64,000 bases of DNA from Candidatus Nitrosopumilus sp. Lineage in GTDB: Archaea > Thermoproteota > Nitrososphaeria > Nitrososphaerales > Nitrosopumilaceae. This document shows, piece after piece, positions 52,340 through 61,429 of the stretch. The notes under the pieces are model-generated. The model made no database searches, had not been told where the DNA came from, and saw only the letters and a list, made by a program, of their open reading frames with translations. The stretch covers positions 1 through 64,000 of the forward strand of contig JAOTSS010000001.1 of assembly GCA_029864805.1 (NCBI GenBank), given 5' to 3'. A program made the position numbers and the translations under genes. Each line of letters begins with the position of its first letter. Positions within the stretch are counted from its first letter, which is position 1.

Positions 52340-52558
52340 TCATTGAACTTCTATCATGGTTTCAGTTCTTTCAACCCCGTTAATTTTTTGAATAAGCGTG
52401 GCTATTTCCTTAATTTTTCCAAGTTGTTCCACATCAATTATGGCAACAGCGTCGAATTGACCGCTTGTAGGAAATGAATCTGTTATTGAGGCTATTTTTC
52501 TTAATCTGGCAGCAATGAGTTTTTTTGGAGATTTCACTAAAATTATTGCCCTTACCAT
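52340..52558 (-). CDS. stand-alone Lrp/AsnC ligand-binding domain, copy 2
   Basis: A 72-residue RAM domain with no DNA-binding part: RAIILVKSPKK at the start and VERTETMIEVQ at the end. It overlaps the upstream RAM gene by 7 nt, so the pair is co-translated and may form a heteromer. Such stand-alone domains bind amino acids and modify full-length Lrp proteins. Confidence 0.82.
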   Translation of the reverse strand: MVRAIILVKSPKKLIAARLRKIASITDSFPTSGQFDAVAIIDVEQLGKIKEIATLIQKINGVERTETMIEVQ

Positions 52559-52791
52559 CCTAGATTAACCTCTACTTCAATTAGGGTCTCAGTTGTAACA
52601 ATGTCTTTTATTTTTTTAAAATCAATCACCATTCCATTAATTTCATCAATATTCCCTTGTAAAATTACACTGATGTCTGCTCTTCCTGTAACAACCATGA
52701 TTTGTTTTACGATCTTCCGTTTTTTCTTTAATATTTCGACCACAGAGTCAACTTTGCCTGGTTTTACAGTAATCAGACATAATGCACGCAT
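52552..52791 (-). CDS. stand-alone Lrp/AsnC ligand-binding domain, copy 1
   Basis: A 79-residue RAM domain (RALCLITVKPGKVDSVVEIL ... VVTGRADISVILQG ... IVTTETLIEVE), first of the tandem pair. Same architecture as the broken gene at 17406-17666. No HTH domain. Confidence 0.82.
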   Translation of the reverse strand: MRALCLITVKPGKVDSVVEILKKKRKIVKQIMVVTGRADISVILQGNIDEINGMVIDFKKIKDIVTTETLIEVEVNLGW

Positions 52792-52825
52792 ATTTGATGT
52801 ATGTTATGGGATCGGATAAAGATTC

Positions 52826-53077
52826 CTAATCAAAGGCTTCTTGGGATCTTGCTTCCTCAAGATATGCTCTTCTTTCTTCATTTACCTTTTCTTGATCAAT
52901 TTCAATATCGTCATCAACTATGACAATTCCCATGTCACTGATTGTTTCCTCTTTTGGTTTTTTATTCTTTGATTTTACAGTTTTTGCTTTTGATTTAGAG
53001 GATTTTACCGTCTTTGTTGTTTTCGGTTTAGTTGTTTTCTTTGTTGATGCTTTCTTTGCAGCCTTTTTTTCAGCCAT
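52826..53077 (-). CDS. Lys-rich-tail small protein
   Basis: An 83-residue protein with a Lys/Thr/Ala-rich N-terminal tail (residues 3-43, like histone tails) and an acidic C-terminal part (IVIVDDDIEIDQEKVNEERR). The split charge suggests a nucleic-acid-binding tail on a small acidic body; function unknown. A TATA for it was not located with certainty. Confidence 0.6.
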   Translation of the reverse strand: MAEKKAAKKASTKKTTKPKTTKTVKSSKSKAKTVKSKNKKPKEETISDMGIVIVDDDIEIDQEKVNEERRAYLEEARSQEAFD

Positions 53078-53219
53078 GAATGTCGAAAAACAAGAGTTTG
53101 CCTTGTTTTTAAAGATTTTGTATGATTGAATAATTTTGAAAAAAGCCTACAAAATACTACAATTTTCTTCTGTACTATTTGTTTTTAAAATAACTTGTTG
53201 ATGCTGTATACATTTAAGA

Positions 53220-53293
53220 TGCCAGGGGCGGGATTTGAACGCGCGACAGCCCGGTCTTCAGCCGAGTGCTCTCCCAGGCTGAGCTACCCTGGC
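53220..53293 (-). tRNA. trnF: tRNA-Phe (GAA)
   Basis: Minus strand: acceptor GCCAGGG pairs with CCCTGGC, discriminator A, anticodon arm CTCGG-CTGAAGA-CCGGG with anticodon GAA. The T stem GCGCG/CCCGC has one C-C mismatch (position 52-62), unusual for a tRNA. No intron and no encoded CCA. Confidence 0.93.
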
Positions 53294-53336
53294 ACTTAGA
53301 AAAATGCAATCAGTTGAGGAATTAAAGTTTGTCTTT

Positions 53337-53873
53337 TTAGATCTTCCAAAGAATGTCATCTTTATCTTTTCGTTTATTGATTAAACGACTAATTATAAAA
53401 AATAAATCAGATAATCTATTAAGATAGATTATGCAATTTGAATTAATTTCATCTTTTTCACTTAGTTGTACCACTTGTGTTTCTGCTCTTCGAACAATTG
53501 TTCTTACATAGTGTAATTGCGCTGCTGCGATTTCTCCTCCTGGCAAGATAAAATTAGTCAATGGTGGCAGTTCAGATTCAAATTTGTCAATAGAAAATTC
53601 TAATTTTTGAATCATTTCCAAAGATATTCGATTTCTAATATCGTTTAGATTAGGATTTGAAAGATCTGCTCCTACTAGAAATAACTCATTTTGTATTCTT
53701 CTCAAAATGCTAACAATATCATCATCTAATAGATTTGTCAAAACAATCCCTAATGCAGCATTTGCTTCATCTATTGTCCCATATGCAATGATTCTAGGAT
53801 GAGATTTTGATATTCTCAAGTTTCCTTGAACGCCTGTATTTCCATCATCTCCTGTTTTAGTATAAATTTTCAA
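53337..53873 (-). CDS. ATP:cob(I)alamin adenosyltransferase (PduO type)
   Basis: A 178-residue adenosyltransferase that makes adenosylcobalamin. Motifs: TKTGDDGNTG near the N-terminus (ATP binding), GTIDEANAALG, RTIVRRAETQV and NRLSDLFFIISR. Ammonia-oxidising archaea make B12 and use it in methylmalonyl-CoA mutase and other enzymes. Confidence 0.93.
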   Translation of the reverse strand: MKIYTKTGDDGNTGVQGNLRISKSHPRIIAYGTIDEANAALGIVLTNLLDDDIVSILRRIQNELFLVGADLSNPNLNDIRNRISLEMIQKLEFSIDKFESELPPLTNFILPGGEIAAAQLHYVRTIVRRAETQVVQLSEKDEINSNCIIYLNRLSDLFFIISRLINKRKDKDDILWKI

Positions 53874-53957
53874 TATCCTTTCATATCAGAATTAACTATT
53901 ATGTTATTCGAAAAATATGAAAATTCATTAGTATAATCTAATGTATGACAAAATAAT

Positions 53958-54491
53958 ATGATATTGGATTTTTTAAAAATTGCTGCGAATCTCAAAAAAA
54001 TCCCTAGACAAGGATGGGTCGATAAACTATCATTAAATCATCCTGAATCCGTTGCAGAACATTCGTATTCCATGGCAATAATAAGCATGGTTGTCTCCGA
54101 CATGAGAAAATATGATTCAGAAAAAATACTCAAAATGGTTTTACTTCATGACTTGGCTGAAGCAAGAATTGGAGACTATACTCCAAATCAATTAAGTAAG
54201 GAGAAAAAGAAACTATTAGAAAATAATTCCTTTAACGAAATAATAGATAATTTACCTGATAACATTAAATCTCAGTATTTAGAAATTTGGAAAGATTATC
54301 AGGAAAATGTTTCTGCAGAATCAAAGTTTGTACATCAAATTGATAGATTAGAAATGGCACTTCAAGCAAAATTATACCAACAAGAAGGGTACTCAAAAAG
54401 TAAACTTAAACCATTTTTTGAATCTGCAAAAAAAGGCATAGATGATCCTAAATTAAAAGAATTATTTACAAAGATAATCAATGATGATTAA
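53958..54491 (+). CDS. HD-domain phosphohydrolase (HDDC2/YfbR-like)
   Basis: A 177-residue HD-domain protein; metal ligands in ESVAEHSYSMA, the HD pair in LLHDLAEARIGD and a downstream Asp in VHQIDRLEMALQ. Family members are 5'-deoxynucleotidases. Followed 7 nt later by a 74-aa gene on the same strand. Confidence 0.88.
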   Translation: MILDFLKIAANLKKIPRQGWVDKLSLNHPESVAEHSYSMAIISMVVSDMRKYDSEKILKMVLLHDLAEARIGDYTPNQLSKEKKKLLENNSFNEIIDNLPDNIKSQYLEIWKDYQENVSAESKFVHQIDRLEMALQAKLYQQEGYSKSKLKPFFESAKKGIDDPKLKELFTKIINDD

Positions 54492-54498
54492 ATAGAAA

Positions 54499-54723
54499 AT
54501 GTCTGAAAGAAGTAAAGATGAATTAATTGAAGCACAAAAACAAGTAATAGGCATATTGTTTGAAGTGATTAAAAAATTGCAAGCAAACAATGATCTTGAT
54601 GAAGAATATTTCCAGACAATATCCGAAGGCAGTAAAAACAATGCCCGTCTTAGAGAAATCCTAAATGAAAGAACTGAAAATGCAGAAATTGTTGGAAGGT
54701 TATTAGAAAAATTAGAAATTTAA
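54499..54723 (+). CDS. hypothetical helical protein
   Basis: A 74-residue acidic, helical protein (KDELIEAQKQVIGILFEVIKKL). Follows the HD gene at 7 nt. Its stop overlaps the end of the gene on the other strand. No family. Confidence 0.6.
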   Translation: MSERSKDELIEAQKQVIGILFEVIKKLQANNDLDEEYFQTISEGSKNNARLREILNERTENAEIVGRLLEKLEI

Positions 54724-55016
54724 TTTCCGCAACAATCATCATCAGAAATAATCCTTAGATGTGCTGTTTGCTGGTATTTATCCTGAACATAACTTGAAAG
54801 ATTAAAAATTCTAATTCTAGATTCTCTAGAATTCCAACTACCTTCATTTTCAAACCAAAATTCAATTTCATCTATATCGTATCTCTCATTATTTTCAACA
54901 AGATTTTGAAAAATCGATTTAATTTCTGTAATGTCTGACTCTGTTAATTTTGATTTGTTTTCTATCATTGTAGTAATCTCATTTAATTTCATTATGACAT
55001 TATTTGTCAAAGGCAT
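54720..55016 (-). CDS. hypothetical protein
   Basis: A 98-residue protein with a helical first half (NEITTMIENKSKLTESDITEI) and a C-terminal part ending in CCGN. Convergent overlap of 4 nt with the neighbour. Not recognised. Confidence 0.55.
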   Translation of the reverse strand: MPLTNNVIMKLNEITTMIENKSKLTESDITEIKSIFQNLVENNERYDIDEIEFWFENEGSWNSRESRIRIFNLSSYVQDKYQQTAHLRIISDDDCCGN

Positions 55017-55093
55017 ATTATGGTAAACATCAGGATTCTATAACTATCTTTTGAAGAGAAATTGTTTTTATAACAAATCAATAATTTGAGAAC

Positions 55094-55441
55094 ATGCAAT
55101 ATTTTCAAGCCTTAAAATTAGGACAAAAAAGAGTTGCTGAAGCTAGAGAATATCTCAATAAATTAACAGATGGGCGTGCAATGCCTGCATTAGCCTTATC
55201 TGACACAAAATCAAATGTATGGGAACCTGTAGGGGAAGAAAATCTATACGCTTTTGTAGATGAATCTGCAGGATTTGTTTTAACCGATAATAGTGGCTAC
55301 ATTCTTGCTTTGGTAGACAAAACAGGTTCTTCAAAAACTATTGTTCAGGGAGTAACCCAACAACAAAAAGAAATTTTAGAAAAAGCATTCAAAGAAGACA
55401 ATATATCAAAATTTGAGGGGAAGGTAATTCTGCCAGTATAA
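55094..55441 (+). CDS. hypothetical protein
   Basis: A 115-residue protein with N-terminal helix (ALKLGQKRVAEAREYLNKL) and a compact beta part (NLYAFVDESAGFVLTDNSGYILALVDKTG). No motif known. It lies 56 nt before the ornithine cyclodeaminase gene, on the same strand. Confidence 0.6.
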   Translation: MQYFQALKLGQKRVAEAREYLNKLTDGRAMPALALSDTKSNVWEPVGEENLYAFVDESAGFVLTDNSGYILALVDKTGSSKTIVQGVTQQQKEILEKAFKEDNISKFEGKVILPV

Positions 55442-55497
55442 TCCTTAGTTTAAAGAAAAACGTAACCTTTAGTTATCATAATGTTGAGGGAAATAAA

Positions 55498-56736
55498 ATG
55501 AGTAAATTTTCTCAAGAAATTGAAGTTAATGGTCATTTAATTGATTCTTCTATACTGACTAAGATCTTTGATAAAATAATGGATCTTCATGGAGAATTTC
55601 AAGTAGAAGAAATCAATATTGGTAAAAGAAAAAAAGATCAGTCTTATGTTCGATTACTTGTTAATGGAAAAAATCAGGAACACTTGGATGAGATTTTAAA
55701 AACAGTATATCGAGAAGGTGCTGTATCTAAAATACAACAAGAAATTACATTAAAAAAATCACCAAAAAACTATGTCATGCCAGATAATTTTTACAGTACA
55801 ACAAATAATCACACACAAGTTTTCTATAAAAAAAGATGGATTCAAGTTGAAAATATGATGATGGATAAGTGTATTGTTGTAAAACAAAACAAGGCGTTTT
55901 GTGTACCTGTTAGAGATGTACGAAAAGGAGATCAAATAATTGTTGGAGAAAAAGGAATTAAAATCACGCCTCCTGAACGTCCAAGAGAAGGAGTTAATGT
56001 TTTTGAATTTATGGGAAGTTCAAGTTCTAGTGAACGTCCTACACAACATATTGCAAAACAAGTTGCAGACGATATATACAATACCAAAAAGAATGGTGGA
56101 AAAATTGTCATTGTCGGAGGCCCTGCAATAGTTCATACAGGTGCAGATGATGCTGTTTCAGAATTAATTAGAGCAGGTTATATTGATGGGGTATTAGCTG
56201 GAAACGCCCTTGCAGTTCATGACATAGAGTATGCGACATTGGGCACATCTTTGGGCATGAATGTACATGATGCAACTTTGGCATATCGCGGTCATAGAAA
56301 TCATATGGATACAATCAACGCTGTATTCAAAGCTGGATCTATTGCAAACATGGTACGGTCCAAAAAGCTCAAAAAAGGAATAATGTATGAATGTATTAAA
56401 AATAATGTCCCATTTGTATTGGCAGGATCAATACGTGATGACGGACCATTGCCGGATGTAATTACAGACGTTGCACAAGCACAAAGAGAATACAAAAAAA
56501 TTGTAAAAGATGCAAGTATGGTGATCATGATTTCAACAATGCTTCATTCTATTGCAACTGGCAATATGCTTCCTGCAAATGTCAAAGTAATTGTAGTGGA
56601 TATCAATCAACCAACAGTTACAAAACTCATGGACAGAGGAACATGGCAAGCTTTGGGGATTGTTTCAGATGTTGGTGCATTTCTACCATTAGTTGCACAG
56701 CAACTCAGAAAAAAGAAAGGATCAACTAACAATTAA
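55498..56736 (+). CDS. archaeal-type ornithine cyclodeaminase (LOR/SDH, TIGR00300)
   Basis: A 412-residue protein: an N-terminal LOR/SDH bifunctional-conserved region (about residues 5-105), then a Rossmann-type domain with KIVIVGGPAIVHTGADD near residue 205. The family makes proline from ornithine without mu-crystallin homology, as characterised in Methanococcus (MMP1218). In cyanobacteria the same domain is fused to an arginine dihydrolase; here it stands alone. Confidence 0.85.
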   Translation: MSKFSQEIEVNGHLIDSSILTKIFDKIMDLHGEFQVEEINIGKRKKDQSYVRLLVNGKNQEHLDEILKTVYREGAVSKIQQEITLKKSPKNYVMPDNFYSTTNNHTQVFYKKRWIQVENMMMDKCIVVKQNKAFCVPVRDVRKGDQIIVGEKGIKITPPERPREGVNVFEFMGSSSSSERPTQHIAKQVADDIYNTKKNGGKIVIVGGPAIVHTGADDAVSELIRAGYIDGVLAGNALAVHDIEYATLGTSLGMNVHDATLAYRGHRNHMDTINAVFKAGSIANMVRSKKLKKGIMYECIKNNVPFVLAGSIRDDGPLPDVITDVAQAQREYKKIVKDASMVIMISTMLHSIATGNMLPANVKVIVVDINQPTVTKLMDRGTWQALGIVSDVGAFLPLVAQQLRKKKGSTNN

Positions 56737-56848
56737 CCACAGATAGAAATTGCCGTAACAAAATAAACTGTACATTTAACTTTTACGTACAAAAAAACTG
56801 AATTAGTGATACGTTCATTTTAAATCAAAAAAATACTTTGTTTATTGT

Positions 56849-57772
56849 ATGAATAAAAAAAGATATTATTCATTAGGGGCATTGTCCTTGTTACTGATCT
56901 TTGCTTTTTCTCCGGCATTTGGTGAAGTAACTGATCTTCAAATTGATTCTGAATCTTTTTACAATGCTAATCAAATAAAATTTTCAGGTAGCGTCGAGAA
57001 AAATTCAGTGGGTCTAGTAACAATAGTCATTCGTGATCATAATAATGAATTTGTAGAGTTAACACAAGCAAAAATTAATCACAATGATTCATTTGAAAAA
57101 ATAATAAAAATCAGCGATAGTTTTTCTGAACGTGGAGGGTATAGCGCAACAGGATTTATTTTGAACATGACAAAAGGAGTTACTACCAATTTTGAAGTTT
57201 CACCAAATGGACTTTTGATAATTCCCGAAGACTTAGTTGTGAAGAATTACGAAGAGACGGATAAAGTAGATTTTGCAGAAGATATTCCAATCCGTAAAAC
57301 TACCGATTTTGTAGATCCTAACAAAAACCCTCAACACTATATTGACAGATACTATAACGAAGCATCTTACAGGTCATGGTTTGACAGAAATTATCCTGAA
57401 TTAACGATAGAGGAAGCAGTAAATCATGATAATAAAATTAATTCTACAGTTCAAGAATTAATAGATAAAGAAATCATTCCTACGGCAGAAGCATCATCTA
57501 TAGTTCAAGACATACAAAAACAAAGTAATAATTCAGAAATTGCAGAGATTTTACTCGCAATAGCAGGATTGGGAATTTTATTCGGGGCTGTAATAGGAAT
57601 TAAGAAAAAAGTAGATAATAACTCAAAACAGATTTCAATCAACAGAGATGTTATTAGAAAAATCATTCAACCAATCATAGGAACACGTCCTAAAGAAATT
57701 CTCCAAACTAGATTAGTCAAAGGTGAAATTACCGTGGAGGAATATGAAAAATTAAAATCTAGATTAGATTAA
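56849..57772 (+). CDS. secreted/membrane protein with C-terminal SHOCT-like domain
   Basis: A 307-residue protein: signal peptide (YYSLGALSLLLIFAFSPAFG), beta-rich extracellular domain (FSGSVEKNSVGLVTIVIRDHNNE), a linker of charged helices, a transmembrane helix (about residues 228-250) and a cytoplasmic C-terminus ending VKGEITVEEYEKLKSRL, a short SHOCT-type helical pair. Function unknown. Confidence 0.75.
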   Translation: MNKKRYYSLGALSLLLIFAFSPAFGEVTDLQIDSESFYNANQIKFSGSVEKNSVGLVTIVIRDHNNEFVELTQAKINHNDSFEKIIKISDSFSERGGYSATGFILNMTKGVTTNFEVSPNGLLIIPEDLVVKNYEETDKVDFAEDIPIRKTTDFVDPNKNPQHYIDRYYNEASYRSWFDRNYPELTIEEAVNHDNKINSTVQELIDKEIIPTAEASSIVQDIQKQSNNSEIAEILLAIAGLGILFGAVIGIKKKVDNNSKQISINRDVIRKIIQPIIGTRPKEILQTRLVKGEITVEEYEKLKSRLD

Positions 57773-59124
57773 CTTGAAGTCATCATTGAACTTTTAGTCG
57801 GTGAGTTTTTGAAAGACGATTTTTTAATATTTTCAAAAAATTTGGTAATCATGTCTATTCCTGCAACTACCTTAGGAGCATTGTTCTTTACAAACTCAAC
57901 TTTCTCAGAAGACGATTTTGGTTTGTTTTTCAGATAATTTTGATATACTTGAGAACCGTTATAATCTACATAAGCAATTCTTGCACTAAAATCAGTCCTT
58001 TCTAAAACAAGACTGTCACCACCTACAATTGCAGTATGGTATGGATGAACAATTAATGATTCAGATAGTTTTTGGGATGTAAAAATTTTAGAATTTTGTA
58101 AATCTGTTGCATAATGATTGAAATCAGCTAAAAGATAGAACGTTGCATCGGGTTTAGTAGCTACTACTCCTTCGATTGCTGATAATGCATTATACGTATA
58201 TTCACCCATGATTTGATGAATGCTACGAGTTATCTCGAAATACTCGTTCATGTCTTTACTTATTTCAAATCCTGCTATTGCAGCATGTTGAATTGGGGTT
58301 GACACCGCAGTATATTCTGTTGCAAGAATCTTTTTGAATTGGGTTTTAAGTTCTATTGCATGTTGTGGAAAAATTACATACCCTAAACGATATCCTCCTG
58401 CAGCATGTGATTTTGACAAGCCATTTGTCACAAATGTACCTTCAGGGTAAATTTTTCCCATGCTGACAAATTTTGAAAAATCATATGTTGTTTGTGCATA
58501 AATTTCATCAGAAATAACTGTGATGTTTTGCTCTCTGCATACATCAGAAATTTCTTCTAATTCTAATTTATCATAAAGTAAACCGGTAGGATTATTTGGA
58601 TTATTTAGAATCAAAATCTTCTGCCTGTCATGTAATCGTAATGCCAATCTTCTCAAATTATTTGGAGATATTTTTTTGTTTGAACGAGTTGGAAGCATAT
58701 GATAATTTTTCTTTAAAAATCGGATTTGTGGAAGGTATCCTAACCACGCAGGAGTTGGTAAAATTACGGTTCCGTGCAAAATTTCCAATAGATTAAAGAT
58801 CAACTCCTTTGTTCCAGGTCCCACATGGATTCTTTCAGGTGATACATCCATTCCAAAATAATGTTTATTGTATTTTGATATAGCATTACGTAATTCTGGA
58901 ATTCCAGAAATAGGCGCATATGCTCCTTTGTCAGCGTTTTTTACCAGAGCCTCTTGAACAAGTTTGGGTACTGGAAATGGCGATTGTCCAAATGCAAAAC
59001 CATAAAATCCAAAGCTGCATTCAGGATGAGGACAATCTGAATGAAATTCTTGTAAAAATGTGTTTAATTTGAGATTCTCAGGCATCTCAATGTCTTCTAC
59101 TTGCTGATCAACTACAAATTTCAA
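57769..59124 (-). CDS. class I/II PLP aminotransferase
   Basis: A 451-residue aminotransferase. Motifs: LNNPNNPTGLLYD (near residue 195), SDEIYAQTTYD and the PLP lysine in TNGLSKSHAAGGYRLGYV (near residue 238). The donor/acceptor pair is not clear from sequence. A C-terminal tail of about 40 residues exceeds the usual length. Overlaps the end of the preceding gene by 4 nt. Confidence 0.85.
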   Translation of the reverse strand: MKFVVDQQVEDIEMPENLKLNTFLQEFHSDCPHPECSFGFYGFAFGQSPFPVPKLVQEALVKNADKGAYAPISGIPELRNAISKYNKHYFGMDVSPERIHVGPGTKELIFNLLEILHGTVILPTPAWLGYLPQIRFLKKNYHMLPTRSNKKISPNNLRRLALRLHDRQKILILNNPNNPTGLLYDKLELEEISDVCREQNITVISDEIYAQTTYDFSKFVSMGKIYPEGTFVTNGLSKSHAAGGYRLGYVIFPQHAIELKTQFKKILATEYTAVSTPIQHAAIAGFEISKDMNEYFEITRSIHQIMGEYTYNALSAIEGVVATKPDATFYLLADFNHYATDLQNSKIFTSQKLSESLIVHPYHTAIVGGDSLVLERTDFSARIAYVDYNGSQVYQNYLKNKPKSSSEKVEFVKNNAPKVVAGIDMITKFFENIKKSSFKNSPTKSSMMTSS

Positions 59125-59194
59125 TAATTTCCCTCATCAGAATCCAATTTAGATGCAAAGCGTGAAATAGTAAGTATCAAAAAGTGAGATTTTA

Positions 59195-61120
59195 TCAACC
59201 TAATTTTAGGATCTCATCTAACACATTAGGATTTTCTAGAGATGACAAATCTCCTAGATCACTTCCCAATAATTTTGATTTCAATAAACGACGCATTATT
59301 TTCCCTGTTCTGGTTTTTGGCAAATCCGATATTTGGAAAACAAATTTTGGCTTTGCAACTTTGCCAATTTTTTCAGATATATAGTTTGAAATTTCTGTTT
59401 CTATGTCCCTGTCAGATTTATCATGGGTGACACAAAAAATTACAATTGCCTCACCTGTTATTTCATCAGGAATGGCAATGGATGCAGCATCAGAAATTTT
59501 TTTGTGTGAAATAACAGTTTGCTCAATTTCAGCAGTACTCATCCTATGGCCAGATATGTTGATCACATCGTCAGTTCTGCCACGCATATACCATAAGTTG
59601 TCTTCATCAACAAAAACATAGTCTCCATGAAACCAGATGTTTTCAAATCTGGACCAGTATGTTTCAATATATCTGTCATCATTATTCAATAATCCTCGAG
59701 TCATTGCTGGCCATGGTGATTTGATAACCAAATATCCATTTTGTTTTCTTACAGAGTTACCATCATCATCATAGACATCCAAATTCATTCCGGGAACAGG
59801 GATTCCCACGGTGGATGGTTTTAATTTCATTCCAGGAAACACAGACAACATTGCGCCACCGATTTCAGTTCCTCCAGACAAATTCATTATTGGGATTTTT
59901 TTATTACCTACTTTTTCAAACAGCCAATTCCATGAATCTTCATCAAGTGGTTCTCCAGTAGTTGGAATATTTTTGATGCTATCTAATGAATATAATTTTA
60001 AAGGCTCTACATTATTTTTCTTAAACAATCGTACTGCAGTTGGTGATATTCCAAAGATAGACACCTTATAATCCGATAAGATTTTCCAGATTCTATCTAA
60101 TGTTGGAAAATTTAACGCGCCATCATAAATAACTGCGCTGGCTCCTACAATCAACAATCCATAGACGTTCCATACCTGCCCAGTAATCCAACCAATGTCT
60201 GCAGGCCAGAATAAGATGTCATTTTGGTGAGTGTCTACCAGATATGCTGCTTGATGTCCTGCAAAAACTGAAAACCCCCCATGGCTATGAACAACCCCTT
60301 TAGGATTACCAGTAGTTCCTGAAGTGTAAAGAATAAACAAAGGATCTTCTGAATCCATTATTTCGGTATCAGATGAATCAGTTTGAGAAGACATCATGTT
60401 TTCAAATAACATAATTTTTTCAGATTTAAGATGAGCATCTATTCTCTTATAAGACACAAGAATTATTTTTTCAACATCAGTGTTTTTTATTGCATTTTCC
60501 ATTATTTCTTTTTGAGAAACGGGTTTTCCTTTTCTGTAAAACCCATCTGAAATAAACAGAATTTTGGCTTTACAATCCTTTAGACGTATGTGTAATGACT
60601 GTGAACTGTATCCCGAAAAAATAGTGGTTTGAATTGCGCCAATCTTTGCCGCTGCCAGAATTGCTACTATTGCCTCTTCAATCATTGGAAGATAAATTGC
60701 AATCACATCCCCTTTTTTTACTCCAATTAATTTTAGAGCATTTGCAAGTTTTGATACTTTAGAGTCTAATTCAGAATATGAAATTTTTGACGTATGACCA
60801 TCTTCAGATACAAAATAATATGCAATTTTCTGTGGACATTGTTTTGCAAATTTTTCTACTGAAGACTTGTAAATGTTTGTCTTCCCATTTACAAACCATT
60901 TTGACCATGCAATACCTTTTGAAGCATCTAGAGTTTTTGTATAAGGTTCATCCCACACTATTCCGATATCTTTGTCAACTGATTTCCAAAACCAATCCAA
61001 ATCATTTTTTGCTTTTTGAGATAATTCATCTAATGAAGATATGTCATGCTTTTGCATAAAACAAAAAATATTTGATTCTCTGATCTGTTTTTCATTTGGG
61101 ATAAATTCAAAATTAGACAA
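59195..61120 (-). CDS. acs: AMP-forming acetyl-CoA/acyl-CoA synthetase
   Basis: A 641-residue ANL-family enzyme: A3 motif LYTSGTTGNPKGVVHSHGG, A8 region YMRGRTDDVINISGHRMST and the catalytic C-terminal Lys in TRTGKIMRRLLK. N-terminal ACS region present. Probably acetyl-CoA synthetase; 3-hydroxypropionate or propionate as substrate cannot be excluded in a 3HP/4HB-type archaeon. Confidence 0.88.
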   Translation of the reverse strand: MSNFEFIPNEKQIRESNIFCFMQKHDISSLDELSQKAKNDLDWFWKSVDKDIGIVWDEPYTKTLDASKGIAWSKWFVNGKTNIYKSSVEKFAKQCPQKIAYYFVSEDGHTSKISYSELDSKVSKLANALKLIGVKKGDVIAIYLPMIEEAIVAILAAAKIGAIQTTIFSGYSSQSLHIRLKDCKAKILFISDGFYRKGKPVSQKEIMENAIKNTDVEKIILVSYKRIDAHLKSEKIMLFENMMSSQTDSSDTEIMDSEDPLFILYTSGTTGNPKGVVHSHGGFSVFAGHQAAYLVDTHQNDILFWPADIGWITGQVWNVYGLLIVGASAVIYDGALNFPTLDRIWKILSDYKVSIFGISPTAVRLFKKNNVEPLKLYSLDSIKNIPTTGEPLDEDSWNWLFEKVGNKKIPIMNLSGGTEIGGAMLSVFPGMKLKPSTVGIPVPGMNLDVYDDDGNSVRKQNGYLVIKSPWPAMTRGLLNNDDRYIETYWSRFENIWFHGDYVFVDEDNLWYMRGRTDDVINISGHRMSTAEIEQTVISHKKISDAASIAIPDEITGEAIVIFCVTHDKSDRDIETEISNYISEKIGKVAKPKFVFQISDLPKTRTGKIMRRLLKSKLLGSDLGDLSSLENPNVLDEILKLG

Positions 61121-61165
61121 TACTCAATTCTTAAAAACCTAAAGAGAGTAAAAAGATTTTTAGAT

Positions 61166-61429
61166 TTATGATATATCTATTCCCAGACGTCTGGCACACG
61201 CAATTGCCGATTTTCCGTCATCCTCAGTGATCCCTGCTTTTAGAAATTTTTCCGTCCAACCAGTTTCAGCATTCATGGTGTTTTCTAGGTAGTATTCTCG
61301 TAAAATTCTGCCTATTTGTTCGTCTAACCTATGTCTGGTAGCATCATTCATGCCTTGTTGAAGAATCGATGCGTCAGAATTTGCAAGAATTTTGATAAAT
61401 TCTATATCTTCTAAGGACAAATCAGTCAT
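61166..61429 (-). CDS. small hypothetical protein after gatB
   Basis: An 87-residue acidic, helical protein whose ATG overlaps the gatB stop by 4 nt (ATGA). Its place at the end of the gatA-gatB series suggests co-transcription. I do not recognise it as GatC and do not assign a role. Confidence 0.6.
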   Translation of the reverse strand: MTDLSLEDIEFIKILANSDASILQQGMNDATRHRLDEQIGRILREYYLENTMNAETGWTEKFLKAGITEDDGKSAIACARRLGIDIS

